In this document: piece by piece, positions 1 to 9,738 of the stretch
Position numbering within the stretch: position 1 is the first letter of the stretch
Layout: each line of letters starts with the position of its first letter
NCBI GenBank assembly: GCA_964200185.2
Contig: CAXNAD020000289.1
Coordinates: 1-22,334 of the forward strand
DNA from: Choristocarpus tenellus KU-1152
Taxonomy: Eukaryota; Phaeophyceae
Direction: 5' to 3'
Length of the DNA: 22,334 bases
The notes under the pieces: model-generated
What the model saw: only the letters and a program-made list of their open reading frames with translations
The model's database searches: none
Told to the model about the DNA's origin: nothing
Made by a program: the position numbers and the translations under genes

Positions 1-58
1 CGTTTTCGCAAAACAACCATCCTCGTAGTCCCGCTCCATCCCCAATTTTGAAAATCCT
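1..58 (-). CDS. possible partial exon at the left edge
   Basis: Read on the minus strand, a pyrimidine-rich stretch ending in AACAG (about 75 down to 59) looks like a good 3' splice site. It is followed by 58 nt open in at least two frames; one reads RIFKIGDGAGLRGWLFCEN. There is no homology I recognise, and the stretch is too short for a codon-usage argument. It could be the last visible exon of a minus-strand gene extending left of the window, or chance. Confidence 0.22.
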
Positions 59-578
59 CTGTTAGAAGAAGAAAACATCGAAGATTGTAGTACATTGATT
101 GTGTGTAGTAGTAGTGGGAAAATATACTGATAATGAATGAGGGGGGAAGAGTTGCTGTTGGTCGGGGCAACTCATCACCCAGCTAGGGTGTCATAATCTC
201 ATTGCCTCGATGCGATGCAAGTGGTTCAGTGATTATAATCGAATATTAGTGTGTTTTCGATTTTCAACGGTTGTTTTTTTGTGGTGCTGTTCTTGTTACG
301 TTTATTTAGAGGCAAGTAGTACTGTCCTATATTTTTGAGTCTTATCCTCGAAAAATGTCTTTCAATATATGTAGATATCAATGTACGTGTATGTCAAAAT
401 ATTTGCATTCCACTACATCACGATACCAATGTTTGCATATCTCGATATTGCCGACACAGAGGGCACACAAAGCAAAAGGTTGGGTTGGTCGTAAGGGGGC
501 AGACAGTAGTACATCTTTGAAAAAGAGTCAGTTCGATCAATAATGAGGAAGTGTGGTGTGTTCATTTTTGTGTGATAG
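59..578. other. non-coding stretch
   Basis: No recognisable gene. Two overlapping short ORFs (335-520 and 355-543) have no splice context and no recognisable composition. Nothing else stands out apart from a few T-rich runs. Confidence 0.4.
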
Positions 579-2323
579 CCAACCATTTACCACGCAGATG
601 AGGAGTACCCGAAGCCTCCCTTTGATGGCCTATATCTGCACCCTGGTGCGTAGACCCTTCATCATATCACATCAATGTTATCTCTTCTCATCGATTCAAC
701 ATATACTCTCAATATGAACTACACAAGGACAGTAAATTTGTGTCCGATTCCAGCGATGACACTGTGAGTACCCCGTGAAGAGTACAATTGCAACCCTATT
801 CGCCTATGTGGCAACCCATGGGTCAGGGTCAAGTGATTTCCACATTTTGTAGGTTTTCGGTTATCTCAGATGAGCTCTACGACTTCCCACTGCTTCTTGC
901 TGAATGCCGCTTTGATGGTACACCAGTCTCGCCTGGCTACGTTCACCACAACAAGCTTGTGGACTCCAGCAAGAGCTTTTTGTGGGGCTTATCCTAGCAG
1001 TCGCCAACGTCATGGGACCCGATTAGCATTACGTGGAGAAGGGGAGAGAATGGAGGACCTTGCACACAACATTCGGCCGCCTCGACGCTCCACTCCTCCG
1101 GTCAGGTGTGTGCGTGATTCTCTTGACGACTCATATGTGTACCTTTATAGAGTATGGAATTATCCAAAACATGTTGCGAATAGTGATTGCGTTGGCCCTA
1201 TATAGCACGATATCCCCTCACTCCAACTTTCAAGCGTGAGGCACAAATCGGCCTGCACATGCCGTCAAACATCCCCCAGCCTCGTCGCCCATTGTTTCTG
1301 TTTGCATCATTAGTCACTGTACCAACCCATTTTTGAACAACCTATGTATCCCTCCCGATGCTCACAGCACAGATGAGGTATCCCCAAAGGCGAGGTTGTT
1401 GGCAGAAGAGCAGGTCATTGCCTATGTTCCCCAAACACCCACTGAGGGAGACGTAAGATGTATAGAGGAGCGCCAGCTACGACACAAAACATCCGCTATT
1501 GCAGTATCTGGGCATTGCAGGTATGTATGAGTGCTATTCAAGAACACTTCCCACATACTCAAGTTGAGTCCCTATCCTGTACGTGTTGCTAAATGCTCTG
1601 GGGGGGGGTTAGAGCAAGACTAAAAAGGTTATGGAAACAAAGAAGAGCATGTACTTGTTGGGAGAGGGGTGAACTTCGGTCTGATTTGCAAGGATTAGAG
1701 TGGGTCTAACATCACAGCCAAACCAGCTAGATCCTGCATTTGTGGGTGGTGTTGTGCCGAAGTATCTGTCCCTCCTGCGCCAAGGGTGATCTGTCGCCTT
1801 TAGTGAGGGAGAATGTGATCTGTTGGCATCTATTCTCTGCAAGTATTATTGATATCAATAAAGATAATGCAGCTAAGATGCTGATCTCCCTGTCTCCAAT
1901 GCTGCTGTGTTGCTATTAGTGAGCAACGTTCTATCGCCCTGAAGTAAAGTTGATCCAAAAGTTGTAGATCCTCAATTTTTGGAGAGAAAATTGAAAGCTA
2001 TATTTGCCGCACGACGAAAATTTTGGAGAACCAATTACATCTCAACCATCACTGACTATTCTTTTTTGCCTAAATGTTAGAGGATAAGGGATGACATTGC
2101 TACAGATTTTGAGTGTACCTCCATGCACCTCCTTGACTGTTTGCTGCATGTTGGTTGGATTTTCTCAGTTTTTTGTAGAAATTTAGCCCAGAGTCATCCT
2201 GGTGTTTGGTGGTTTTAGTGTTTCAGATTAAGAGATGCTAACACTATCATTGAGCCTGAAATCAGTAAACTGGACGGGGCGAAGGTGCTAGTACTTCTGA
2301 ATGGGGAGATATTTGCAGAGTGA
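579..2323 (+). CDS. candidate multi-exon gene, unrecognised
   Basis: A chain of six exon-like segments can be joined in phase: 579-645, 733-763, 853-958, 1027-1100, 1368-1520 and 2227-2320, with a TGA at 2321-2323. Readable peptides include YHADEEYPKPPFDGLYLHP, ISDELYDFPLLLAECRF, EWRTLHTTFGRLDAPLL, ARLLAEEQVIAYVPQTPTEG and ANTIIEPEISKLDGAK. The best single signals are the acceptor TTTTGTAG before 853, the donor AG|GTATGT after 1520 and the acceptor TTTCAG before 2227. The junction 1520/2227 keeps frame. Weak points: the 31-nt second exon, a 68-nt third intron with a poor GTGGAC donor, no identified start codon, and competing frames (870-1205 is also open for 111 codons). I recognise no family. 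It could be a real gene, a diverged pseudogene, or partly wrong in its exon choices. Confidence 0.3.
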
Positions 2324-2744
2324 TTTTTTTGTGGTTCGTTGTAGAAGATCTATACCATGTGGATATGCCTACGAAAACCAATTAGGGTCAATGTGGACCC
2401 ACCCCAGGTGTGAGATTATTAGATATTTGCAGACACTAATTATAGTGGGTACTCGGCAGAAAAGGCTGTTGAACTAATGACCCCAAGGTCAACTTCCTGT
2501 GCCCATTCCATGAATCGCAGTAGCCCAGAAAAAACTACAGAAATTTTCAGTGTCCTGAGATTGCTGTGTCATACGTATGCCATGACATGGACAGAGTGTT
2601 CAAGAACGAATATTGCAGTGTATGATTACTCAGTAGATATCTCTTTACTGTAATTCATTGTGCCAACACTTCCCATTGTCTATGGCCCCTATCCTTCAAC
2701 TTTTTTTTTGGCAGGAAGCTCAACTGCTACCCCTCTCACCCCTT
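2324..2744. other. unassigned stretch before the C tracts
   Basis: Short open segments occur here (for example NDPKVNFLCPFHE at about 2477-2515), but none has a matching donor and acceptor. Because coding-like RNY codon patterns look similar on both strands, I cannot assign strand. The stretch could hold 5' exons of the DUF501 gene downstream. Confidence 0.3.
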
Positions 2745-2866
2745 CCCCCCCCCCCCCCNNNNNNNNNNCACCCTCCCTTTACTCTTTGCCCCCTCCCTGA
2801 CTTTTTTTTTTTGGGCGACACCCCCACTCTTTTCCCCCCCCCCCCGCCCCCCCCCCCCCCCCCCCC
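2745..2866. repeat. C homopolymers flanking an assembly gap
   Basis: A run of 14 C (2745-2758) leads directly into 10 N (2759-2768). A second C run, broken by one G at 2846, spans 2834-2866 and stops a few bases before the DUF501 coding sequence. The N block is an assembly placeholder, so real length and content are unknown. The 5' exon or exons of the DUF501 gene may be disrupted or missing here. Confidence 0.85.
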
Positions 2867-2890
2867 AAATGGCATGTCCTGTGCTCCAAC

Positions 2891-4273
2891 ATGTCCGACT
2901 GCAACTATGATAGACATGGCTTTCCCCAGGCATTTGGCTTTTCACCTTGTGGCCACAAGATCTCGTCTGGTCTGTTCCGTCTTTCCTGCCCGATGCTTGT
3001 GCAGGCAATCGACTCTTTGGAGTCAGAGGGAGGTATAGAACACATCAATGAACGCCTTGAGCTGGAGCCAGACTTGCGTGAGGTGAGAGGATTCAGCAAT
3101 CCCCTCCCGCCCCCTCTCGAAATTAAACTCTTCATCGTTGCACATGCCGTCCAGAGATGTAAAATCTGTCCCCCAACTCTTGACAGGATTTTATGGCTGT
3201 TAACCTTGTTCATGGAGGGCTCCGCAAGCGTTTGATGTCCCCAGGGGACTTGAAAAGTGTGTCAGATTACCTTGGATCTGATGAAATTGCTATGACCTTC
3301 CTTGGGAGTGGAATCACAGGGGTAACACCTTCCAAGGTACGTGATGCAAAGTGTCTGCATGCTCATGTTGCTGACGCCTTGATGCGGGGACGGGGCAAGA
3401 ATGCCATAGGCAGGGCAACATTGGAACTCCTTGAGCAGCGTGCAGGAGGGGAGGAAGGGTCGATGGGGAATGGGCTGTGCAATCAACAGTGTGATGTTAA
3501 TCTGGAAGAGACAGAGAGTTCGTGGAGGTAGGGAGAATAGAGCAGAGGCCCCGAGAGGGCATAGGGGTGATGGGGGAGAGGAGGGGAGTAAGGTTTGTCT
3601 CTTGTTGTGAAGGTGAAATGGTGTGTGTGTATGTCAGGTGTGTGACTGGAAGAGGTTAGGAATCTGAAGACTAAATACACTTTGATGAGCTGAATTGTGC
3701 CAAGTTTGATAATACCAACATATATATATATATATATGTGATAATTTCCAATGAATAAAAGGAGTCTACATGTGGGTATCATGTCAAAGAGATGTTCCAA
3801 TGTGTGTATATATATATATATATATATATTCGTGTGCATTCTATGAAGAGACACTGAACAGAGGTGAAAAGAAATCAGTTGAAAACAATGGAAACAAGTC
3901 ATGGGCATCAGCACAGGCACTTACATAGCCATCCTTAGCTTCCCCCCTTCCCCCTTCTATTTGCCTCTCCTGTTGCACATCAACACCCAACCATGCCTCA
4001 TCACCCTTCAACTGCCTTGGTGTTGTTCTTCCATACTTCAGATACATGCCTCAGAAGAACAGACTGGGCCTTAAGCTCAAGAACATGCGCCGAAGAGAGC
4101 AACAGCAGTCAAGGTTAAAGAAACAAAAACTTGAGGAGCTAATGATGCAGGAGAGAGAGGGAATGGAAGAGGTGGTAAATGGCAGTGTGGGGTTGGGACC
4201 AAGTAATGTTTCACCCAAAGGGTGCAGCTCTGGAGAAGGTTTGGTTGTAGCCTCCACTGTGAGGGCACAATAG
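2891..4273 (+). CDS. DUF501-domain protein with basic C-terminal tail
   Basis: Three exons: 2891-3082, 3187-3527 and 4042-4273 (stop TAG), giving about 254 residues from the first in-frame ATG. Donors are GAG|GTGAGA and AG|GTAGGG; acceptors are TTGACAG and ACTTCAG; phases are 0 and 2. The DUF501 signatures are visible: a Cys and HGFPQ near residues 4-13, LFRLSCPMLVQAIDSLESEG near 28-47, and GSGITGV followed by DAKCLHAHVADAL and KNAIG after residue 100. The His/Cys pattern in KCLHAH is the family hallmark. The molecular function of DUF501 is not established; in bacteria such proteins are usually under 200 residues. The last exon adds a Lys/Arg/Gln/Glu-rich, probably coiled-coil segment (residues about 180-220) ending in a low-complexity Ser/Gly tail. 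If the second donor is not used, translation would stop at 3529-3531. The true start is uncertain because the frame stays open upstream into the C tract beside the N gap. Confidence 0.86.
3528..4041 (+). other. DUF501 intron 2 with two TA microsatellites
   Basis: This 514-nt intron starts GTAGGG and ends in pyrimidine-rich sequence before ACTTCAG. It contains two TA dinucleotide arrays, at about 3719-3737 and 3806-3829. The microsatellites also generate a spurious minus-strand ORF rich in Ile/Tyr. Confidence 0.7.
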
Positions 4274-4580
4274 GGCTGCACCGGGAGTTAGTAACCAGCA
4301 CTTGCACTGACATCTTGCCAAAAATATTGGGAATGATATTGGAAACCATTTTTTTAGTATGTATACTTGTTTCTTAAGGATTTTTTTTTGTGTATTTAGC
4401 ACATCTACTCCTGGCGACAGGCTATATCATCAAGCCTAGGTTAGTATGGTAGTTGAGGTAATGCTTTCAATGAGTGTGCATGGGAAAGGGGAGGGGGTTT
4501 ATAGTACAACGTTTTGATCCATTCTTGCCACTGCAAGGAATTTAACATTCCCAAGGTTGCCTACAAGTATTCTAGTTAGT
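4274..4580. other. 3' flank of the DUF501 gene
   Basis: No coding signal. This is the expected 3' untranslated and intergenic sequence. I do not find a canonical AATAAA close to the stop codon. T-rich runs occur at about 4350-4390. Confidence 0.4.
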
Positions 4581-6302
4581 ATGGCAAGAATGTTTGCTCC
4601 AAGGAGCAATGTCCCTAGTGAAAGGTCTTACAGCACTGGAAGCGTAAGTAGAAATGAGTTTCGCATTGTTGCAGTCTTTTACTTTGAAGTATTTTATTCC
4701 TTACCTGGAGTGTATTTCAACAACTACCTGGCACTTCTGCCTGGGAATTGTAGCATGTGTTGAAAGGGTGAATATGATGGATTTGTGACTTGAAATTTCA
4801 ATAGAATTTTGTATCACTTGATTTTTCGCCAAATGAATGACAGCAGACCATTAGCCTCTTCACCAGGTGGTGATTTTGTTTATTCAAAACAATTTTGACT
4901 TTTCCATTTTGTTCTTGTTTCACGGATAGATCTTGAGGTACCGTGCAAGAATTTTTTTCAAATTATTTCCAACTTTCAGTAGGTTTTCATGTCCAAGAGA
5001 CTCCTTGTGCCTTTAAAGCAGTGCATGTGCAAGATTGAATGACTGTTTGCAATGGCTAGACAAGACTATAATTTGGTTTTTGTGACTGCGAAGTATATTT
5101 GGATGGTCAGCCCATGTTTGAAACCTGCTACTCAACGATGCGTAAAGGCTGATCAGGTACAGTTTCATCACATTTCACAAGAGCTGGCTGATTCTCTGAT
5201 ACTCTGCACTTTGCACAGTACTGGCTGAATTTGTTTCGTTATTTCATTTTAGTACAACTGATGCTCTGGAGCAGTTAATGGGGATGGTTGTGGTGGTTGA
5301 TGGTATCATTCAGCAAGCATTCTCTTCAATAATAAATAGTGTGAGAGGGTTTGTATGTGTTTTGGTGACCACAATGATATGGGCGTAAGTCCTTTGTATG
5401 CACTGTTGTGTAAGTGGGAGGAGTCAACATGTTAACCCCGGGCTTTCCAGGGATACACTAAATAGTCAGGGACAGATTGAGAGTGCTGTTCCTTTCGGTT
5501 TGACGCCTGATGGTCTAAATAAGACAGCAGCAGAAAAGAGGAATGATTGTGAATTTTAATGGTATACAGAAGACTTTGTTGAGGGGAAGGATGCGGATGG
5601 TGTTCTCCTTTTTGCGACAAGGGATCCCTGTCCAAGAGTTTTGGACAAGATGGCATTAGGGGCAGAAGAGTTGGCAAAATGTAACACTCAGTAGGGCCAG
5701 TGTTTGTATTGTCCCCCATGGATCACATAAATGTGATGGTCAAGGTGGTCCATAATGCACTTACAGGGAGGCTGCCCCAGGAGAAGGTGACGGTTGTGCA
5801 AAGAGTTTTGGAATCTTTCATGAAAGTCTATAATGTTGTACATGCCTGCTTGTGAGGAATTCTGATTCATTTGTGGAGCATATGGGAATTGCAGAGGCTG
5901 TGTTGGGAACAGTTACGACATGGGATCTGGAAGCTTTTCCCAGTAATATTTCTTTAAAGCAAACATACATTGGGAACTGTTTGGTACTGCAGTCAACGTC
6001 ATGCTCCCTGTCCCTACCTTCAGTAACACACGCGCCCAATTTGCTAGAATGAATGGGTTGGTAGCCCAGGTAGATAACAGATGGTAATGTTATGGGAGAG
6101 GGGTAAAGTCAACCTGTTGGCAGCTCCTTGTAGGTTTGGATTTGCGAATAACTGCCCTTATCTGATGGGACCCAGCTGTTTCTGTTGTTTCTCTCACACA
6201 TTGACGAACTGGCAAGGACCACACGAGTGGGGAGGGTTGCTGGAAGTAAGGGGGCTACAACACTAGCACAAGGCATACAGTCTAACATGACAGGAAATCC
6301 AG
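4581..6302 (+). CDS. candidate multi-exon gene or pseudogene, unrecognised
   Basis: Several blocks look coding. 4581-4643 starts with ATG (MARMFAPRSNVPSERSY) and ends at a perfect GTAAGT donor. 5052-5156 starts with ATG (MARQDYNLVFVTAKYIW) and ends CAG|GTACAG. 5253-5384 or 5274-5384 follows TTTTAG and ends at GTAAGT. 5562-5690 reads GKDADGVLLFATRDP. About 5696-5853 contains MDHINVMVKVVHNALTGR. 5852-5942 contains HMGIAEAVLGTVTTWDLEAF. 5993-6069 contains NVMLPVPTFSNTRAQFARM. 6176-6302 contains FLSHIDELARTTRVGR. The last three join in phase through introns of 50 and 106 nt. Blocks at 5562-5853 do not join cleanly: a frame change without room for an intron lies near 5690, and a TGA near 5851-5853. 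That suggests a decayed copy, sequencing indels, or a wrong model. I recognise no family. Confidence 0.33.
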
Positions 6303-6329
6303 GTGTGTAGAGTGGGGCAGGTAGTGAGA

Positions 6330-7470
6330 AGATGACAGTTGTAGCCTAAGGCGAAGGGCCGACCATGGGTGGAGATGGCGTGGAAAGAAGATATTCCAAA
6401 CCTTTTTAGTGGGTAGTTGAATGGAAAGAAAGGGGGATGAGATAGTGGAAGAAGAGGTACAGGGAAGTCAAAACTCAAGATCAAAGTGCTGCACTCAAAA
6501 GGTAGTATCTGGCAATGGGCAGTTGGAGCACGATCCCTGGCGAAGGGCCCAGGTTCAAAAGGAGTTGCCTGATAAGGAGGAGGCAAGTTACGGCTTGCAG
6601 TCAATATGCCTGGTCTTGATGGGGGCCCTGTCCAGCTACAGGAGGCTGATGACATCAGACCAAGGTACTGCACTCGTAAGGTAGGAACTGTCATCAAGGA
6701 GCATTTGGACCATGATCCATGACTGAGGAGGCAGACTCAAAGGGAATGGACTACTTTGAAGTACTAAGGAGTAGGCAAGTTAGGGATTGCAGTCAAGGTA
6801 CCTTGACCGTCTGCCCCAGTGTAACAATGATATCTCGATGTTTGACAAAATCAGAGGCTGGGAGCCTACCTAGCATAGTCTGTGTGCCATCACCTCACTA
6901 ATCGTGTGCTATCCCTGAGCAGCCATCTCAATCTTTTTGTTAACACTTGAGTCTGTTACTGGACCTTTCACTCATTCTTATCTTTATCCTTCTACTGTAG
7001 GGAGTCAGGAAAACGGTCCAGATGGGATTTGATACCAGCTGCCTATGTTTTTGTCAAATATTGAAATACCACTGTTCCACCGAGTTGGAGAATCGCACGA
7101 CTGGCCTAGAAGAGGAGGTACAGGGAAGTCAAAACCCAACGTCAAGGTACTGCACTCATAAGGTAATACTTCGGAGTAGCTGCCAACAGGCAGTTGGACC
7201 ATGATCCCTAGCTGAGAGCAAGTCCTGTTTACAGTCAAGGTGCCTGGTCACAAGGGGGGCTGTTCAGGTACAGGAGGCTGATGATATAAGGTGTAGGTAT
7301 TACACTCATTAGGCAGTAACTGCCAAAGGGGAGTTGGACCCTGGTCCCTCACTGAGGAGCTAGACTCAAAGGGAGTTGCCTGCTATGGAGCAGGCAAATT
7401 ACGGTTTGCAGACAAGGCGGTGGGACCTTTTCATTCAATTTTACCCTATCCAACCTCATCCTGATCACAC
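6330..7470. repeat. duplicated block of about 660 bp with internal half-repeats
   Basis: The 20-mer GAGGTACAGGGAAGTCAAAA is identical at 6454-6473 and 7115-7134, a spacing of 661 bp. TACAGGAGGCTGATGA recurs at 6637-6652 and 7269-7284. Similar text continues to a pyrimidine-rich end at about 6960-7000 and 7425-7470. Each copy also contains two related half-units of about 150-185 bp (about 6454-6640 and 6641-6805; about 7115-7270 and 7271-7425) sharing words such as TACTGCACTC, CAGTTGGACC, GACTCAAAGGGA and TTGCAGTCAAGG. The reading frames differ between copies, so this is probably not protein-coding. It could be a decayed transposon, a satellite seed or a segmental duplication. Confidence 0.75.
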
Positions 7471-8089
7471 TCCCTTTGTAATCCCCTGACCACAGACAGA
7501 TAAGAAATGATCAGTACAAGAGCTCAAAAAGGCAAATCCACCAATAGTCGAGTCCGCAGACAGAGATGAGAAAATATTAACAAAAAAAACACAATTTTCA
7601 AGGATCGGCTCCAGGATCAAGGACCATAATTGGTTCAACGAGGAAATATGTATGTATGTGTCCGGATGCCCTTCAGAGCATTCAGGTTTAGTTAGTACAC
7701 CCGCTAGATACAACCTACTACTATCATCAATAAGAATAGTTTACGTATTATATGATTTATTGAGAATGGCCGACTCCTCTGATAAGATCGCTACCATCAA
7801 GTAGTCAAGGTATTGTCAACATATTCCTTTTGAAGTCGTAATGTAGACAGGTGTCAATATATTCCATATCAAGCGTTTTCGCCTATCAGATTGTGTCAAC
7901 ACTATATGGAAGGCCTCTCCATATTGAATCGTGCAAGGGTTATGTTTTTTTGACAGATTGGTATTGAAACGTCCAAAGGGGACATACTCTTCTCGAGGTA
8001 CCCTTTAGTTACCACGCCCCACTCTAATTCGTCCTGTGGGAGGATATTGTTTTAGCAAGTGTACACATTGTCGCTATTGTTCTGAATGG

Positions 8090-8186
8090 TGATAATACTA
8101 TTCTTTTATTTCTATACCACCTGAGCTACCAGCATGGTCTTTCTAAAGGAATTATTACTGAGAATTTCACCTTTGACCATTCAGAA
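8090..8186. repeat. short inverted repeat
   Basis: TTCTGAATGGT at 8090-8100 is perfectly inverted as ACCATTCAGAA at 8176-8186, enclosing a 97-bp A/T-rich unit. It may be a tiny MITE-like relic or chance. No target-site duplication is evident. Confidence 0.4.
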
Positions 8187-8459
8187 TTCTAACGCACATT
8201 CTCCTCTCAAATCCATTGGACTTAATAATTCTCATATACAATCAGCCATTTCCTATTGTCCGGATTATACATTATCGTAGCGTGCCCCAAAAAGGAAATA
8301 ACAACCACTACCGCACAGCCAGGAAGTGCCATTCAGTGAAAAAGCTCATCTAGGCATATATATTCCACGTGTTGCATAAATATCAAGGCAATATTGCTAC
8401 AATATCATGCCTCAAGTATCTTCTTAATCCCAAAGGAAATCTTTGGCGAGTTGTTTTCC

Positions 8460-8498
8460 TAGTAGATACTACATTGTCTCCATATGTAGTATCTACTA
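8460..8498. repeat. perfect 15-bp hairpin
   Basis: TAGTAGATACTACAT at 8460-8474 pairs perfectly with ATGTAGTATCTACTA at 8484-8498, leaving a 9-nt loop. It lies just before a TAA/TTA triplet array. On RNA it would form a strong stem; no associated gene is visible. Confidence 0.8.
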
Positions 8499-8521
8499 AT
8501 ATCTTAGTTGTTTTACTTGTA

Positions 8522-8573
8522 AGTAATAATAATAATACTGTTATTATTATTATTATCGCTATTACTATTATTT
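8522..8573. repeat. TAA/TTA triplet array
   Basis: Several copies of AAT are followed after a few bases by several copies of TTA, so the array is itself self-complementary. This is a simple-sequence repeat. Confidence 0.8.
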
Positions 8574-9738
8574 TCCCCACTGACATTTGGAGACGATGTT
8601 GTGGGGGGGACGGGAAACATACAAGTGGATACAACAAAACAACAACAGCGAATGTATTACTTACAATAAAAGCCTGCTAATATACCAAGCATAGATGCAT
8701 TATAATTTCAAACTAGAAAAAAACTCCAACCACACAAACGACAACTAGGAACCTGTGTACTGGTGAACGCATTTTGTCTGAATATTTAGGTACATTTATG
8801 TACAGACTACTTGCTTTAACACTGTCATTTGGACATGGTTCATAGTTAGCCTCTCAGACTGGAATAACAAGATATCAAGACTCTTTGTCAACTGTGTCAA
8901 AAATCTACCTTGACAATTAACTTGGTTTTGACTGCCACTGTTGGGTATAAACAAGTAGGATACAATTGTGGAACAAAAACATTGCCACGTCAGCCACTAT
9001 ACAATGCACATGGCCATGTGTAGAACATTTTGATGATCATACGTACACATCTCTACTACTGATCTTTTTCACAACAAAAGGTGCAGCTCTGAAGGTGACT
9101 ATTTTAGGTTTCGTGATGTTCTCTAGTCAAGAATCAGCTCTCTGACAAGTGAATGGAAGGAGTTGATTTGGGAAAATAGGAAAAAAAACATATCTTACAC
9201 TGAAAGAAGTGTTTTGTGTTGACTATATTTTCAATTACATCTTCCCACAACTCTTTATCCAGACATCATCAAGAAAAAAGCATCATATTGTATGTATGAG
9301 TGCACATGGTACATGCCGTGCTATAATCCCAGGGTATATCTCAATGCTTGAGAGTATATACATTTTTTATTTGTCATTGGTTGTCCATGACAACATCGCA
9401 CCAGTAGCACAATGTCAGTAATACCCATTCTGTAGTTTGGACAACCCTTGGCCCCATTTTGGTGTATATATAGCATATATGTTGTCCAGGAGAACTGCCT
9501 GGGTCATTTGCCCTATATTTTCTGTTGTTGAGTTGGTCCAGGCCGATGCCTGGGGCCGTTGGGTCTACAACATCCCTTGCCGAGACAATGCTCAAGCCTA
9601 ATTGCCCTATAACATCCATTGTCACAAGAAACCTCGCAGTCATCTACTTCCTATATGACACTAATATCAAGGGAGCCTACACAGAAAAACGCAATAACAA
9701 CCGTGGTTGTTACATAGTTCCGGTCACGGTTGGGGAAA

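Larger units (their letters stand above)
7471..9738. other. long non-coding stretch
   Basis: No convincing exon. Open segments are short and lack matched splice sites, apart from a 9525-9848 frame overlapping the next ORF and a 23-codon segment near 9522 (VVELVQADAWGRWVYN), both unsupported. It contains the inverted repeats and triplet arrays listed separately. It could be intergenic, or a long intron between the blocks at 4.6-6.3 kb and the ORF at 9.74 kb. Confidence 0.4.

Noticed and set aside
870-1205. 111-codon plus-strand ORF with many Ser/Thr/Arg
   Set aside because: Its composition looks like an off-frame reading, and neighbouring frames give more protein-like segments with splice sites. 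I could not exclude it fully, so it is mentioned with the candidate gene only.
2658-3038. Proline-rich and glycine-rich ORFs across the C tracts
   Set aside because: They are translations of C homopolymers and N positions, not protein-coding sequence.
6263-6697. 144-codon minus-strand ORF, similar to a minus ORF at 7005-7238
   Set aside because: The similarity comes from the duplicated DNA block. The two copies do not keep a shared frame over their length, so it is not treated as a gene.
6330-7470. Possible CRISPR-like array
   Set aside because: The repeat units are long, diverged and adjacent with no regular unique spacers, and the DNA is clearly eukaryotic.
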